A stretch of DNA of 64,000 nt from Theropithecus gelada (GCF_003255815.1 NC_037670.1:26810672-26874671); one strand, 5' to 3'; positions 22,371-33,946 are shown, counted from the stretch's first letter. The notes: generated by a model from the letters alone, not told the origin. Numbers and translations: made by a program.

Positions 22371-22673
22371 GTTTGTTTGTTTGTTTTGGGATGAAGTTTC
22401 ACCCTTGTTGCCCAGGCTGGAGTGCAGTGGCACGATCTCGGCTCACTGTAACCTCTGCCTCCCAGGTTCAAGTGATTCTCCTGTCTCAGCCTCCCAAGTA
22501 GCTGGGATTACAGGCACGCACCACCACACCCACCTAATTTTTTGTATTTTTAGTAGAGATGAGGTTTCACCATGTTGGCCAGGCTGGTCTCAAACTCCTG
22601 ACCTCTCAGGTGATCCACCCACCTTGGCCTCCCAAAGTGCTGGGATTACAGGCGTGAGCCACTGCGCCTGGCC
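22371..22673 (-). mobile_element. AluS-like, antisense, (TTTG)n tail
   Basis: Complete Alu with a (TTTG)n tail. The flanks 'ttttggccttgttt' and 'tttggtcttgtttt' form an imperfect target-site duplication. A 217-codon frame starting here is Alu-derived and continues into unique DNA by chance. Confidence 0.96.
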
Positions 22674-23593
22674 TTTGGTCTTGTTTTGTTTTTCTTCCAG
22701 GGAAGGGCATCATTTGGGAAGACAAAGAGGCCCAGAGAGTGGGCTCAGCTCAAGAGTGGCGAGGGCAGCTGGGAACCACCTTCTGCTGGCTCCCTGCAAC
22801 CCTGGCTCAGCTCTGCCCCTGGACGATGAACTTCTCTTCATGCCCAGAACTGCCAACCGTATTCCCAGGTTCGCGGGAAAGTTAATATCTGTTCTGTGTT
22901 TTGTTGAAAAGTCCAAATCTGACTGTGTGATTCAAGGCAGTAGTGTCAAACTTTGGCCAGGGAGGGGTGGTTTTTGGGGGAAGCTTGGAGAAGTGAGAAG
23001 TTATCTAAATATTGTGACATGAGAAGCTTTTCTGTTGATTTTAATGCACTTTGCATAGTTTTCCAAGGCTCTTGGCAGCTCGGTGGTGGCCTGATTCTTT
23101 GTGTAACATGAGACTGCCACGGATGAGGCTCAATAATACTTGGGTGTGTGGTTTGTCACCTGGGAACCTGGGTGCACATGCTCTGTATTTTCTTGCCAAC
23201 CAGAAATCTTGAGCAAATGACCAGCTCATCAACATTTCTTTCTGACCCTTGATGTGCCAGCAAATTCTTGAAAATTACTACCATGTGACAGCTTTTTGGT
23301 GGTCTCTGTGTGGAGGAGACAGAAAGGAATCAATTGTAAAAAATTGGCACCACACTTGGTGTTTTGGCCGGCCGTCTCAGCAAAGTGGCTGTTGTTGTAT
23401 AAAGTAATCTGCTTTGTCAAGGGCGGGTGGGAAGGAACGCTGAGCTTCTAGCTCAGATTGGGTTGTTGAAAGTCAACCTCCTGGAAAACATTGTTGAAAT
23501 CAGGAAGCCAAGTATATTGTGAGTATGAGAGGATTGAGATGGAAGTTCCTAAGATCTAGGTGAAATCTAAGAAGCTGGTGGCAGGGAGCAAAA

Positions 23594-23595
<2 letters not shown>
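22674..23595. other. No recognisable feature
   Basis: Unassigned, fairly GC-balanced DNA with no recognised repeat. No coding frame with a known domain. Confidence 0.55.
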
Positions 23596-23624
<29 letters not shown>

Positions 23625-23745
23625 GAAGAAAAGCTCTTTGTTTTGAAATAATCGTAGATTCACAGGTTGTTGCAAAAAATATACAAGGAGATTGCATGTT
23701 TCCTTCACTTCCGTCACATCTTGCCTAACTGTAGTATAGAGGAAG
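23596..23745 (-). mobile_element. Poly-T29 plus antisense L1M-like 3' end (weak)
   Basis: A 29-base T run is followed by 'gttttgaaataatcgtagat', which reads on the minus strand like the 3' terminus of an old L1M with its A-tail. The element is short and diverged. An unusually long T run for an otherwise old element suggests microsatellite-type regrowth. Confidence 0.45.
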
Positions 23746-24073
23746 TCATTAAATGAAGCCGAGTGCTTTTGAGATAGCTAATTGGCACTTCTGACAATGC
23801 AATCGTAATCCTATTGTGGGGATAGCAGCAACAAAAAATTTTTTGGGCCCCTGCTATTTGTCAGTATACCGAGCATTGGGAAGGTAAACAGGTCAGTCCC
23901 GGTTACTCCCTTTGGGGGGTTACAGAACGAGCAGGGAGACTGACATAAAATAGATCATTATGCAGCTAATTCATTAATTGCTCTTGTGATAGTGCTATAA
24001 AATGGAAATATAGTCAAAAGAAAAAAAATCATTTCATGAAAAGAGACCTTAAACATTTCCATGAAGTTTAATC
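23746..24073. other. No recognisable feature
   Basis: AT-leaning unassigned sequence before an AluY. Confidence 0.55.
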
Positions 24074-24088
24074 ATATTAAAATTTTCT

Positions 24089-24386
24089 TTCTTTTTTTTT
24101 TTTTTGAGATGAAGTCTCGCTCTGTCGCCCAGGCTGGAGTGCAGTGGCGTGGTCTCGGCTCACTGCAAGCTCCACCTCCTGGGTTCACACCATTCTCCTG
24201 CCTCAGTCTCCCGAGCAGCTGGGACCACGGGCGCCCGCCACCACGCCCGGCTAATTTTTTGTATGTTTCATAGAGACAGAGTTTCATCATGTTAGCCAGG
24301 ATGGTCTTGATCTCCTGACCTCGTGATCCACCTGCCTCGGCCTCCCAAAGTGCTGGGATTACAGACGTGAGCCACTGTGCCCAGCC
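24089..24386 (-). mobile_element. AluY-like, antisense, full length
   Basis: Complete Alu with a perfect 15-bp duplication 'atattaaaattttct' (24074-24088 and 24387-24401). Confidence 0.97.
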
Positions 24387-24401
24387 ATATTAAAATTTTC
24401 T

Positions 24402-25555
24402 AAACGTTCTATAGGATTTGTCACTTTGAAGTTTGCTCCTACTATAAACTTTATAATCGTGTCCTTTTTGGGAATAATTTTTCCAAATTTTCTTCTTTTT
24501 CTTTTTTAGAGCTGTGGAAGCCAGCTATGTTTTTGAATTAATGGCAGCGATGACTGTGCCCACAGATGGAAGTTTACGAGGATCTTATTAATGTACGTCA
24601 AAAATTTGGCTGCAGAAAGAAAATTAGACTTCAGAAATCTGTTCTGCAATATCGCCAGCAATTAAAACACGCTCCTGCCAAGGGGCAAGATTCTTGAACG
24701 TTGGCTGTGTTTGATGAGACGCTAACATCTTGTCGATAGCAAAGCTTCCTGCCTTTAGTTCCAGAGTGTAGCTTTGCAAACCACACTGAGAGTTCAGATG
24801 CACAAGGTTCACTCATGTGGTTCAGCAATGTGATCTAATTTGGAATCCTTAGGGTTTAAGTGAAGAGAGGAACAATTAGATTTATGTTCCCTGTTGAACT
24901 CAAGATGTGGTATCCGGGCAACTCAAGCTGAACGCACCCAAGATAGCGACCCTACCCACCTACTTGGTAAACTCTGCACAGGTGGTGGAAATAATACCTG
25001 GATAAATATCACTGGTCACTTAGGACATTTTCTTTATATCAACATTTGCTGTGGGAGGTTCTCACGTCTCCTGGCTTTTGCCAAACAAACAGTGTACTTC
25101 AGACAAGAAGCAGGAAACAAAGGTTTGTCAGAAGGTGCTGGGAGTCATTGGCCTTATCAGTGATGTGCCCAGCCAGGTTATTTGACTGCTTGCCAGCTCC
25201 AGTTTGTGTGAGATGCTGTCTTGAATTAGGATACGTGTCCAAGAAGCACATAATATTTAAAAGCGCTGACCTCACATTTGTTTAAAGGGGAACATCTTTG
25301 TAATGTTTCATTCCTCATTGATGTTGGGTGTCACTGAGCCTGTCAAAATGCATTTAGTATAGAAGCAAGAGCTCCACTTCCATTGCCTTATTTTAAATAA
25401 AATGGGGAAAGAAAGCCCACAAAAATCCAAAGAGCCTCAAACCTAGCTTTTCCTCCCCTTGTAGGGAAATCGCAGTGTCGGTTCATGTTAATCTTGATGT
25501 TAATCTCTTGATGTTAATCCTTTTGTTGAATTTCACTTTTACAGTAATTTTCTTG
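24402..25555. other. Repeat-free block; acceptor-like tract at 24490-24510
   Basis: The longest clean stretch in this part of the window. At 24490-24510 a pyrimidine tract 'cttctttttcttttttag' precedes AG, an excellent splice-acceptor shape. No donor or coding frame supports an exon. Short 'ttgatgttaatc' repeats lie at about 25492-25518. Confidence 0.45.
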
Positions 25556-25840
25556 TTATGAGACAGAGTCTTGCTCTGTCACCCAGGCTGGAGTTCAGTG
25601 GCTTGATCTCGGCTCATTGCAACCTCTGCCTCCTGGGCTCAGGTGATCATCCTGCCTCAGCCTCCTGAATAGCTGGAATTACAGACATGCGTCAGCATAC
25701 CTGGCTAATTTTTGTATTTTTAGTAGAGACAGGGTTTTACCATGTTGACCAGCTGGTCTTGAACTCCTGACCTCAGGTGATCCACCCACCTGAGCCTCCC
25801 AAAGTGCTGGGATTATAGGCGTGAGCCACCATACCTGGCC
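25556..25840 (-). mobile_element. AluS-like, antisense
   Basis: Nearly complete Alu. The T-tail is reduced to 'cttgttatgagacag', suggesting tail erosion. Confidence 0.95.
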
Positions 25841-25974
25841 AACTTTTGCTATAATTTGTAAATAATAATTTTTGGCATTTTTTTCAGAATGTTGGAGCTG
25901 AGATTGGGAGTATTTATTATTTTCAGTGAATGCTGGTGAGCAGGTGGGTGTGCTCTTAGACACTGGAAGCCTGG

Positions 25975-26095
25975 TGTCCCCTAGGCAGCCAGATGCTGCA
26001 CTAACACTTGGAGGCAGGCCCCAATACACCTCTGTATTCCCCAGGACCTGGCACACAAGCTGTCATCAGTGGACGCTGGCTGCATTTGCTGTTGA
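25975..26095 (+). mobile_element. L2-like 3' region (weak)
   Basis: 'ctgtattccccaggacctgg' followed by 'cacacaag' resembles the L2 3' end; the terminal part is missing. Confidence 0.45.
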
Positions 26096-26109
26096 AAACT
26101 TGCAGCTGG

Positions 26110-26305
26110 ATGATGGTGGACTTTGGAGAAGACATATCTGATTTTGAATCCTGGTTCTGCTGCTCACTCATCTGAGTCCTTGGGCAAACCAGTTAACCTC
26201 TCTGAGCCTTTTCTTTTTTTCACATGCGAAATGAAAAATAATAGGACCCACCACATAGAGTTGGAAAAATTAGATGAGATGATATTTAGTGCTTTCTATG
26301 GAACC
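26110..26305 (+). mobile_element. MIR SINE, sense
   Basis: Good MIR: 'tcctggttctgctgctcact', 'ccttgggcaaaccagttaac' and 'ctctctgagccttttc', then the 'attagatgagatgatattta' right end. Confidence 0.9.
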
Positions 26306-26329
26306 TGAGGTATGTTTACTTGTAGATTG

Positions 26330-26452
26330 CCCGTGTCCCTAATTAGAGTGTAAGCCCCATGTGGACAAGGATTTGTCTTATTCACTGCTGTATCCCAATG
26401 CCTGGCACAGAGCAGGTGCTCAATAACTATTTGTCAGTTTAATGAATAAAAA
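26330..26452 (+). mobile_element. L2 3' end, sense
   Basis: 'tagagtgtaagccccatgtg', 'cactgctgtatcccaatgcc' and 'gcacagagcaggtgctcaat' are the canonical L2 3' terminus. Confidence 0.88.
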
Positions 26453-26729
26453 TGTATTACCGATTTTTCTATGATATTACTGTAAAAAGAAAGAGAACAG
26501 TGTAAAGATCGGGAGACTGAAGACATGAGACAATTATATTGGAAAAAAATAAAATTATTGGAGAGAGAGATTTGTGTCAGTATGAGTTATCTGGATATAT
26601 CAGTATTGGTCATCAATTCTACTTTTAAGTATAGTTAATCTTTTAGTTATGGAGTCATTCATTTTTCTGGATGATGTTTTTTGAGATTCCTGAGAGAAAT
26701 TGACTTACCCCTTTTAAAATCTTTAACTG

Positions 26730-26987
26730 ATATACATATATATCTATATATGTATCGATATGTATCATTACAAGTACTGTGTGTATATATACTATGTATA
26801 TATGTATGTATACTATGTGTATATACATATATACACATATATATACACACAGTGTCTATACATATATACACATAGTATATATACACTAGTATACACTATG
26901 TGTATATACATATAGATATAGATACATATAGATACTGTGTGTATCTATATGTATACACGTATGTGTGTGTGTATATATATATATATA
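26730..26987. repeat. TATA/TACA-rich alternating tract with palindromes
   Basis: About 260 bp of TATA, TACA and TGTA dinucleotide-type repeats. A perfect 16-bp inverted pair (26776-26791 and 26838-26853) frames a central palindromic tract, so cruciform extrusion is plausible. Adjacent to an Alu tail. Confidence 0.9.
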
Positions 26988-27277
26988 TTTTTTTTTGAGA
27001 CAGAGTTTCACTCTGTTGCCCAGGCTGGAGTGCAGTGGCGTGATCTCAGCTCACTGCAACCTCTGGCTCCCGGGTTCACGCAATTCTCCTGTCTCAGCCT
27101 CCTGAGTAGCTGGGATTTCAGGTGCCTGCCACCACACTCGGCTAATTTTGTGTTTTTAGTGGAGATGGGATTTCACCATGTTGGTCAGGCTGGTCTCAAA
27201 CTCCTGACCTCAAGTGATCGACCCATCTCGGCCTCCTAACGTGCTGGGATTACAGGCATGAGCCACTAGGCCCGGCC
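26988..27277 (-). mobile_element. AluS-like, antisense, full length
   Basis: Complete Alu inserted at the edge of the TA-rich tract. Probable short target duplication 'atatatttt' on both sides. Confidence 0.95.
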
Positions 27278-28094
27278 TCATATATTTTCAATCTAATTAT
27301 GTATTCTTATTTTTGGCTCTCCACCCATTATGGCAATGACTGCAACTGCCCCTCTCTCCCATCCCCTCTCTTCCCCTTTCTTATTTCTTGCTATTTTACT
27401 CTGCCTCCAGGATAAAATATTATAGTGCATTAAAAATATTTCTGAGAATTAATGATGTAGGGGAATGTTAGCTTCTCAGGGAAAAGTTTAAATAAAGTCG
27501 AAATAGTGTTTTTCCTTAGGGGTATCTCATCTTTGTACTAGTAATTTTATAGGCAGTCAGTAATTGACCTGCCCTTGCAATTACCAGAATCTGGTGTCAA
27601 TTAGTAATCAATTTGGGGGATCAGTATGTGTCTAACTGCTGGGACTCAGGCCGGCACTGATGCTACTTTGCAAAGTCATGACTGGATTTAAAAGTGTTTT
27701 AGGGACAATTCTTTAATCCACCACCAGATGGGAAAGGTACTCCATTGAAGTGGAGTGTAGCATTGGGTTTGTTCAAACAGGTTTGGTCACTTTGCTGCTT
27801 CCTAGACTGGATGGTTCGCATTTTTCTGGGTGCAGGAAAGAGAGCCATTCACTTGGGCCTGTATTTTAACATTTTACATAAGAATTAAAGTACATGTTGG
27901 TACAGATTCTGGTACTCTATGTGCTCTTAAAATATCTAAAGGGTTACATATTTTCAACCTTTAAGAGGATGCTATTGACATGTAAGTTTGATATTTTTTC
28001 CCCCTCAAAGTAAACTTTGGTTTCCCATTTCATAACTTCCAATCCCCTCTCTTCCATGTCGTCCCCCACTTTCTTTGTGGGATCATTAACAATA
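27278..28094. other. No recognisable feature
   Basis: Unassigned, AT-rich in its first half. Nothing recognised as repeat, gene or promoter. Confidence 0.55.
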
Positions 28095-28300
28095 CGTTAA
28101 TGATTAAGAACACGTGCGACAGAGATCAACAGCTCTGTGTTCAAGTCCAAACTCTTCCCCTCGGCAAGGTACGTGACCTCCCTGTGCCTCAGGTTCTTGC
28201 AGAGTGGAAATGCCCACTTCGCAGAATGGCTGTGGGTGTGGATGAGACGATGTAGTGGATGCTCCTGCCTGGCACCCATGGGTGCTCATGAAGATTGTGT
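28095..28300 (+). mobile_element. MIR SINE, sense
   Basis: 'aacagctctgtgttcaagtc' then 'aaggtacgtgacctccctgt' match the MIR core; the right end is near 28290. Confidence 0.78.
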
Positions 28301-28484
28301 TTGCTGTTGACTGCAATATGTTGTGACTTATCATGTGTGATCCTTGAGTGAAGAGGCAGGTGAGTGCAATATTTTTATACTTCTCCGGTACATTAGCATC
28401 TCAAACTCCACTAAATGATAATTTAGTTATAACCCCTTGCTTCCTCCTCCCCACCCCACCCCCACTTCTGGATAGGTAAAATAA

Positions 28485-28705
28485 GTGGTTTTCAGTGGTG
28501 AGGGTAGGGGATGATACTGCTCTCCCAGGGAACATTTGGCAATGTCTGGAGACATTTTTGATTGGGGGTGGGTGTTACTGACATCTCCTGTGTAGAGGCC
28601 AGGGATGCTGCTAAATATCCTATCATGCACAGAACAACCCCCATACAACAGAGAATTATCTGGTTCCAAATGTCAATAGTGCTGAGGTTAACAAATACTG
28701 GGCCA
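28485..28705 (+). mobile_element. hAT-type MITE (same family as 56455-56662)
   Basis: 'acatttggcaatgtctggag', 'gaggccagggatgctgctaa' and 'agagaattatctggttccaa' are shared, with changes, with the copy at 56455-56662. The ends resemble hAT termini ('gtggttttcagtgg' and 'gaggttaacaaatactgg'). Exact MER name not certain. Confidence 0.7.
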
Positions 28706-29480
28706 AAAGAAAAAAAAATAAAAAGAAACACTGGGCTAAGCGGTATTCAGCAGAAGAAGGAAAGTTCCCTGTCTTCAGTCTAGTCCATTGAACTTCATTA
28801 CTTTCTACATATATACTAATCAGGACCTATGCTTGACTCTGGGGCCAGTCATGTTGGCCCCATGACCGTCATCTTGGCATTGATTCCCTTTGCCCCTCAA
28901 GTCCCACAGGGGTAACCTGGTTGTGCCGAGGTGAATGCTAAGCATGTAGTGAGTTTACATTTTAGCTGATGAACACTGAACTTGGGAAATCTACAGCTCT
29001 TATAGTAAACAGTAAGTCTGCTCCTTGTCTGTTACTACGTTTGCTCCTAAAGTGACGGAAATTAAGGGGGAAGACTTTCCCTCATCCCTCAAGGGCATAA
29101 AGAATCCTATACAAGGTGCAGAGGACATAGAATAGGGTATTTCAGATTCGTGGTGGTTGAGAAGGCTTCATAGAAGTGGAGATACCTGAACTGGTTTTAT
29201 GTAATTTTTTTTATTTTTAAAATTTCAATAACATACTTTGTTTCTAGAAGCTTTGCCAATGAAGGTAAAAAGCATAGAAGTACAGCTCTGACGAAGATTT
29301 GTAGTAAGAAAAATAATTAAACATGAAATTAAAGGAAGCTGTACCAAAATCACATGTGCATCCAAGTGGCTCAGGATTGGGGAACAGAGGGAGCACCTGA
29401 TTTTAGCACAGATCAGAAAGCACTGGAAGAGGGAGGCCCACTTGGCCTCTGGTTCTGGAGGCATCAAGGATTTGGTTCCT
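28706..29480. other. Mostly unassigned; weak L2 at about 29090-29200
   Basis: 'gagaaggcttcatagaagtg' resembles an internal L2 phrase. The rest is unrecognised. Confidence 0.4.
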
Positions 29481-29775
29481 GGCCGGTTGCGGTGGCTCAC
29501 ACCTGTAATCCCGGCACTTTGGGAGACTGGGGTGGGAGGATCACTTGAGGTCAGGAGTTTGAGACCAGCCTGGGCCAACATGGTGAAACTCTGTCTCTAC
29601 TAAAATACAAAAATTAGCTGGGCGTGGTGGTGCATGCCTGTAATCTCAGCTACTTGGGAGGCTGAGGCACAATAATTGCTTGAACCTGGAAGGCCAAGGG
29701 TGCAATGAGCCGAGGTCACGGCACTGCATTCCAGCCTGAGTGATGGAGCAAAACTCTGTCTAAAAAAAAAAAAAA
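29481..29775 (+). mobile_element. Alu, sense, full length
   Basis: Complete Alu with a 14-base A-tail and several substitutions in the right arm. No clear target duplication found. Confidence 0.95.
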
Positions 29776-31247
29776 GATGTGGCTTCCATTCTGCAGACTC
29801 CTGGAATTGCACTTAGCAATACACAGCCCCAGCTGCCAGCCCCCAGCCTGTCTCTAGAAAAGGAAGAAACCTAGACAGGGACATGGAGAGGCATGTATCT
29901 TGCTTGCTCATGTGATTGACTGGGAAGTGCTGCTTGGAGCGCTGTTCTGCTAGAGTTTTTGAGGCATATCTGGACCTAACAGGAACATGACCTGGACTAG
30001 GTTAGTGTTGTTTGCCTTGGGGAAAAAGAGGGTGAAGTGATGTGTAGTGTCTGCACAGAGGATACTTTCTGATCCTTCCAAAAGTCCAACTCAGAATGAA
30101 CTGGGTGTTAAAGAGTGAGTAGGGCTTCAACCCAAAGGCAAGGAGAGAAAAGGTGTGCCCAGAAGCAGAAATAGGATAGGCAAAAGGCACAGAAGCACAG
30201 ACCATCATGAGATGTTCAGGAACAACATGCCATTTCATGTTGACAGAGTGAAGCATGCGGTCAGAGAGGGCAGATGGTCTACTCTTGGTGGGACAGTCAG
30301 GGGGTGCATCTTGCCTGTTGGGCTTCCTCAGAAGGAGCAGGAGCATCTCTTACTGTGGTCTATGAGTGCCCTAGAATGGAGGGGCATGAAAATATGTGTC
30401 ATGGATGTAATTGCAATTCTAGATCTCTCTGTGAAATACAGAGAGCTTTATCTGCCCTCTTTGAAAGGCTCAGTGACACCAAACATGGAATGAGGAATGA
30501 ATGATACAAAGGGATACAAAGAGGTGGAGGAGAATTGGGAGTTCTGGTGATGCTGGGAACCCTCTAAAGAGAGACTTTTTTTTTGTCCCAGTAATGCATT
30601 AACTTCTGTGCTGAGCATCTCAACATAGATTATGTGGGGAGAGGGAGGACCCTCCGGAAGAGTCCTGGCTGAGCTTAATCAGCTTGTTAGCACAGAGAAG
30701 CGGTTGCATCTGTGTCCCACAAAGATAAATGCAGGTATAACAAGGACTTACTGTAAGCAGCTGAGCTACATTTTTCTGAGATGATTTTTTTCATGTTGGC
30801 AGCTGCGAGCCTGAACTGACTCCTATGAACTAGTCTTCTCCAGCAATAGACCCTCCTTCAACTTATGGTAGCCTGTACGCCAAGGGTGACAGACTGGAAA
30901 GCAGGATCTACTGGGACATCTATGGGAAAAGGAGGGGGAATGAGATCAAGGATTGAGGACGCTAATGGGTAAGCATGAGAACCATTTGGGTAAACACTGA
31001 GCACGGTCTCTGTGAACACTGGCTATGAAAAGCATCAGAGGCTGGGCAGGCAGGTTGTAAAATGGAGCCAAGTTAGGGAGAATCTTGTGGGATATGGTCA
31101 CAAAATGGGACATTATACCACAGTGAAAATGATGAGAGTAGGTAACAGGCATTAGCATGAATACATTCTACCCTTTTAATCTGAGAACCAGAAACCATTT
31201 TATTTATTTCCAGCAGGACATGTTTAATTCAGGAAATCAGGTGCCTG
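29776..31247. other. Mostly unassigned; L2-like trace at 30100-30200
   Basis: The 'gcagaaataggataggcaaa' and 'aggcacagaagcacagac' text fits internal L2. Overlapping frames on both strands at 30002-30504 have no known domain. The remainder is unrecognised. Confidence 0.4.
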
Positions 31248-31262
31248 GAAAATGGTTGCAAG

Positions 31263-31462
31263 GCCATCCTGGCCAATGTGGTGAAACCCCGTCTGTACTA
31301 AAAATACAAAAATTAGCCGAGCGTGGTGGCGGGTGCCTGAGGCAGGAGAATTATTTGAACCCAGGAGGTGAAGATTACAGTGAGCAGAGATCACGCCACT
31401 GCACTCCAGCCTGGGCGACAGAGTGAGATTCCATCTCAAAAAAAAAAAAAAAAAAAGGAAAA
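31263..31462 (+). mobile_element. Alu, 5' truncated with internal deletion
   Basis: Begins mid-left-arm at 'gccatcctggcc'. It lacks about 24 bp in the second arm between 'ggcgggtgcctg' and 'aggcaggag'. A perfect 15-bp duplication 'aaaatggttgcaagg' (31248-31262 and 31463-31477) flanks it. Confidence 0.95.
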
Positions 31463-31477
31463 AAAATGGTTGCAAGG

Positions 31478-32061
31478 GATGGTCAGGGAGCAAAATCCTA
31501 GGGAGGTGGTGCTCCTCAGAAGTCAAGAGGGATCAGGAAGCCTCTGTTGCTACTGCGGAAGCCCGGTTATCTGCTGCTGTCACTGCTCCAGGAAGAGTGA
31601 AATCCATGTTTGTCCCACCATGCACTTCTCGCTGGTGATCTCAGAACAGAGACCGTAAGGGCTGTTCCCAGGCTGCCCCATCCTGTGATTCATCAGCTGA
31701 GAGCAAAGAAGAGGCAAGGATCATGTTGAGGGTCAAAAGACAGGAGTGACATAATGTGGTATGAAAAAGCAACTCCCAGTGCCTGCAGCATATTACCATT
31801 TCTTAAAGTACAAAAACAAAATAACATTTTTTTTGGGCGTTTTTGTCATGGTGTGTTGGGGCTGGGTTGAACTGGCATGCAAGAGCCAACAGTTAACTTT
31901 TCAGGAATTTTGCAAGCCAGTTGTTAAAACACAGCCATTATTAAAAATTAATTACACTTATAGTTAAATAAATTATATTGAATTTAATAATATTCTAAAC
32001 TCATCATTTCTTAATCATTTTACTGCCTTTTACTATTAGCTGTGCTTTTGAGGTTATTTAT
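31478..32061. other. No recognisable feature
   Basis: Unassigned; the second half (31850-32000) is AT-rich and might be an old DNA-transposon remnant, but I cannot name it. Confidence 0.5.
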
Positions 32062-32071
32062 AGCTATTGCA

Positions 32072-32376
32072 TCAGTTTATTTTTTATTTTTTTTGAGATG
32101 GAGTTTCACTCTTGTTGCCCAGGCTGGAGTGCAGTGGCACCATTTCGGCTCACTGCAACTTCTACCTCCCAGGTTCAAGCTATTCTCCTGCCTCAGCCTC
32201 CCAAGTAGCTGGGATTATAGGCATGTGACACTAAGCCTAGCTAATTTTTGTATTTTTAGTAGAGATGGGGTTTCACCCTGTGGGCCAGACTGGTCTTGAA
32301 CTCCTGACCTCAAGTGACCTGCCTGCCTCAGCCTCCCAGAGTGCTGGGATTCCAGGCCTGAGCCACCGCGCCTGGC
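32072..32376 (-). mobile_element. AluS-like, antisense, full length
   Basis: Complete Alu with the duplication 'agctattgca' (32062-32071 and 32377-32386). Confidence 0.96.
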
Positions 32377-32386
32377 AGCTATTGCA

Positions 32387-32982
32387 GCTGCGTGATGAAA
32401 ATACACTACTCTGGTTTGCTACTGTACATCTCTTTGCAGCTCTGTGTTCAGTAATATCACCTTGGTAGCCTGGAATAGGCCACAATGGGAGTATTTACAC
32501 CAAAAAATTGACAAATGCTGCCAATCAGAGCTTGCTTGTTTTGTTGATTATCTAGACACAAGGAAGTGGCAGGGTAGGGGGAATGTTAGTCATGCAGATT
32601 TGACTTAAAAGTTTGCCATGTCTTCAGCTGCTGCATTGTAAATGGCACAAAAATTGAGGAAACAGTCTTCTAGTATTTGACAACTACTACCTGATTCAAC
32701 AAAGAGTTACCCTTATGAATGATGAAAATGTTTTCCACCATATGTCTTTGTCATTTATTTTGCTTTCTTCTTACTTGTTAATGTAAACAAAAATATTAAC
32801 CAGCATTCATATTGGAACTACACTTGTTCATCAGTTGCAACCATATGTTGGCTGCAATTACAATGGTTTGGCAAATATCAACAAAACCATTCTGTAAGAA
32901 TCAACTGACTTTACCGATTTACATAAAAGTCAATCTTATTATTTGTAAATTGGGTGCTATACATCCTTTATGTCAAAAAATT
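32387..32982. other. No recognisable feature
   Basis: Unassigned AT-rich DNA leading into an old L1M 3' end. Confidence 0.5.
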
Positions 32983-33570
32983 TATAAGACACAGCATGAT
33001 GACTATGGTTAATGTATTTGTCTTAGTCTGTTTGGGTTGCTATAACAAAATATCATAAACTGAGTGGCTTATAAACAACAGAAATTTATTGCTCACAGTT
33101 CTGGAGGCTGAGGAAGTCCAAGATCAAGGTGCTGGAAGATTTGGTGTCTGACGAGGGCTTGCTCTCTGCTTCGCAGATGGTGCCTTCTAGCTGGGTCCTT
33201 AGATGGCAGAAGGGAAGAACAAGTTTCCTCAGTCCTGAGTCCTCTGCAAGGGCTCAACCCCAATGGCCTCCTCACCTCTTAAAGGTCCCTTAAGACGATT
33301 GCATTGGGGATTAGGCTTCAACATGTGCATTTTGGAGGGACACACACATTCAGATCGTAATAGTATTGTGTACTTGAAAATTGCTAAGAGAGTAGGTCTT
33401 AAGTGTTCTTACCACAAACATAAGCTAAGTATGTGAGGTGAGGTGATGGATATGTTAGCTTGATTTGATCTTTTACAGTGTGTATGTAGATCAAAACGTC
33501 ACATTATACATTATAAATATGTATACTTTTGATTTGTCAATTATACCTTAATTAAGCTGGAAAAAAATTT
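32983..33570 (+). mobile_element. L1MA/L1MB 3' end, split by LTR
   Basis: 'acagcatgatgactatggtt' (left) and 'tacttgaaaattgctaagag' (right) are contiguous in L1M 3' ends. Here they are separated by the LTR at 33019-33362. The 3' end is near 33570. Confidence 0.85.
33019..33362 (-). mobile_element. MaLR-type solo LTR, antisense
   Basis: On the plus strand it opens 'tgtcttagtctgtttgggtt' and contains 'tttattgctcacagttctgg', an ERVL-MaLR-type LTR in reverse. The flanking 5-bp 'gtatt' (33014-33018 and 33363-33367) is the size expected of a MaLR target duplication. A minus-strand open frame inside it is not a gene. Confidence 0.78.
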
Positions 33571-33895
33571 TAAAAATTTGTAGTAAAGTTATAAAGGAAT
33601 AGGCACACATACCCACATGCGTACAATCAACTTCTTGGAGATGTGGTTGCTAAACATTTACCATCACATCACTGCATATATATATATATCATGAACAAAG
33701 AGGTGAAAACATTTCATATAGTGGTTGCCTGTGTGGGGCAGTTGTGGGTGGAAATCCACCAATACCTGCGTCTGTTGTGTCTTCCCTGGTTTGCCGTTTA
33801 CCTGGGCATCCAAGTTCAAAGTCGGGGAGCCATGGAGGAATCCTCCCTCCCACTTCACAGCCCATCACCAGCTTTGGTTGAGTTTTCTTTTGTTT
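33571..33895. other. No recognisable feature
   Basis: Unassigned; holds a small (TA)n at 33676-33689. The plus and minus frames here overlap and have no known domain. Confidence 0.5.
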
Positions 33896-33946
33896 TTGGA
33901 AAACAGCTTTATTGCAGTATAACGGATACATTTGAAAAACTAGGTA

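Noticed and set aside
22369..23022. 217-codon plus-strand frame
   Set aside because: The first half is an antisense Alu, and the rest is unique DNA with no known domain. Chance extension is more likely.
22172..24511. Acceptor-like pyrimidine tracts taken as coding exons
   Set aside because: No matching donor, no open frame with a known domain, and such motifs are common by chance in T-rich DNA.
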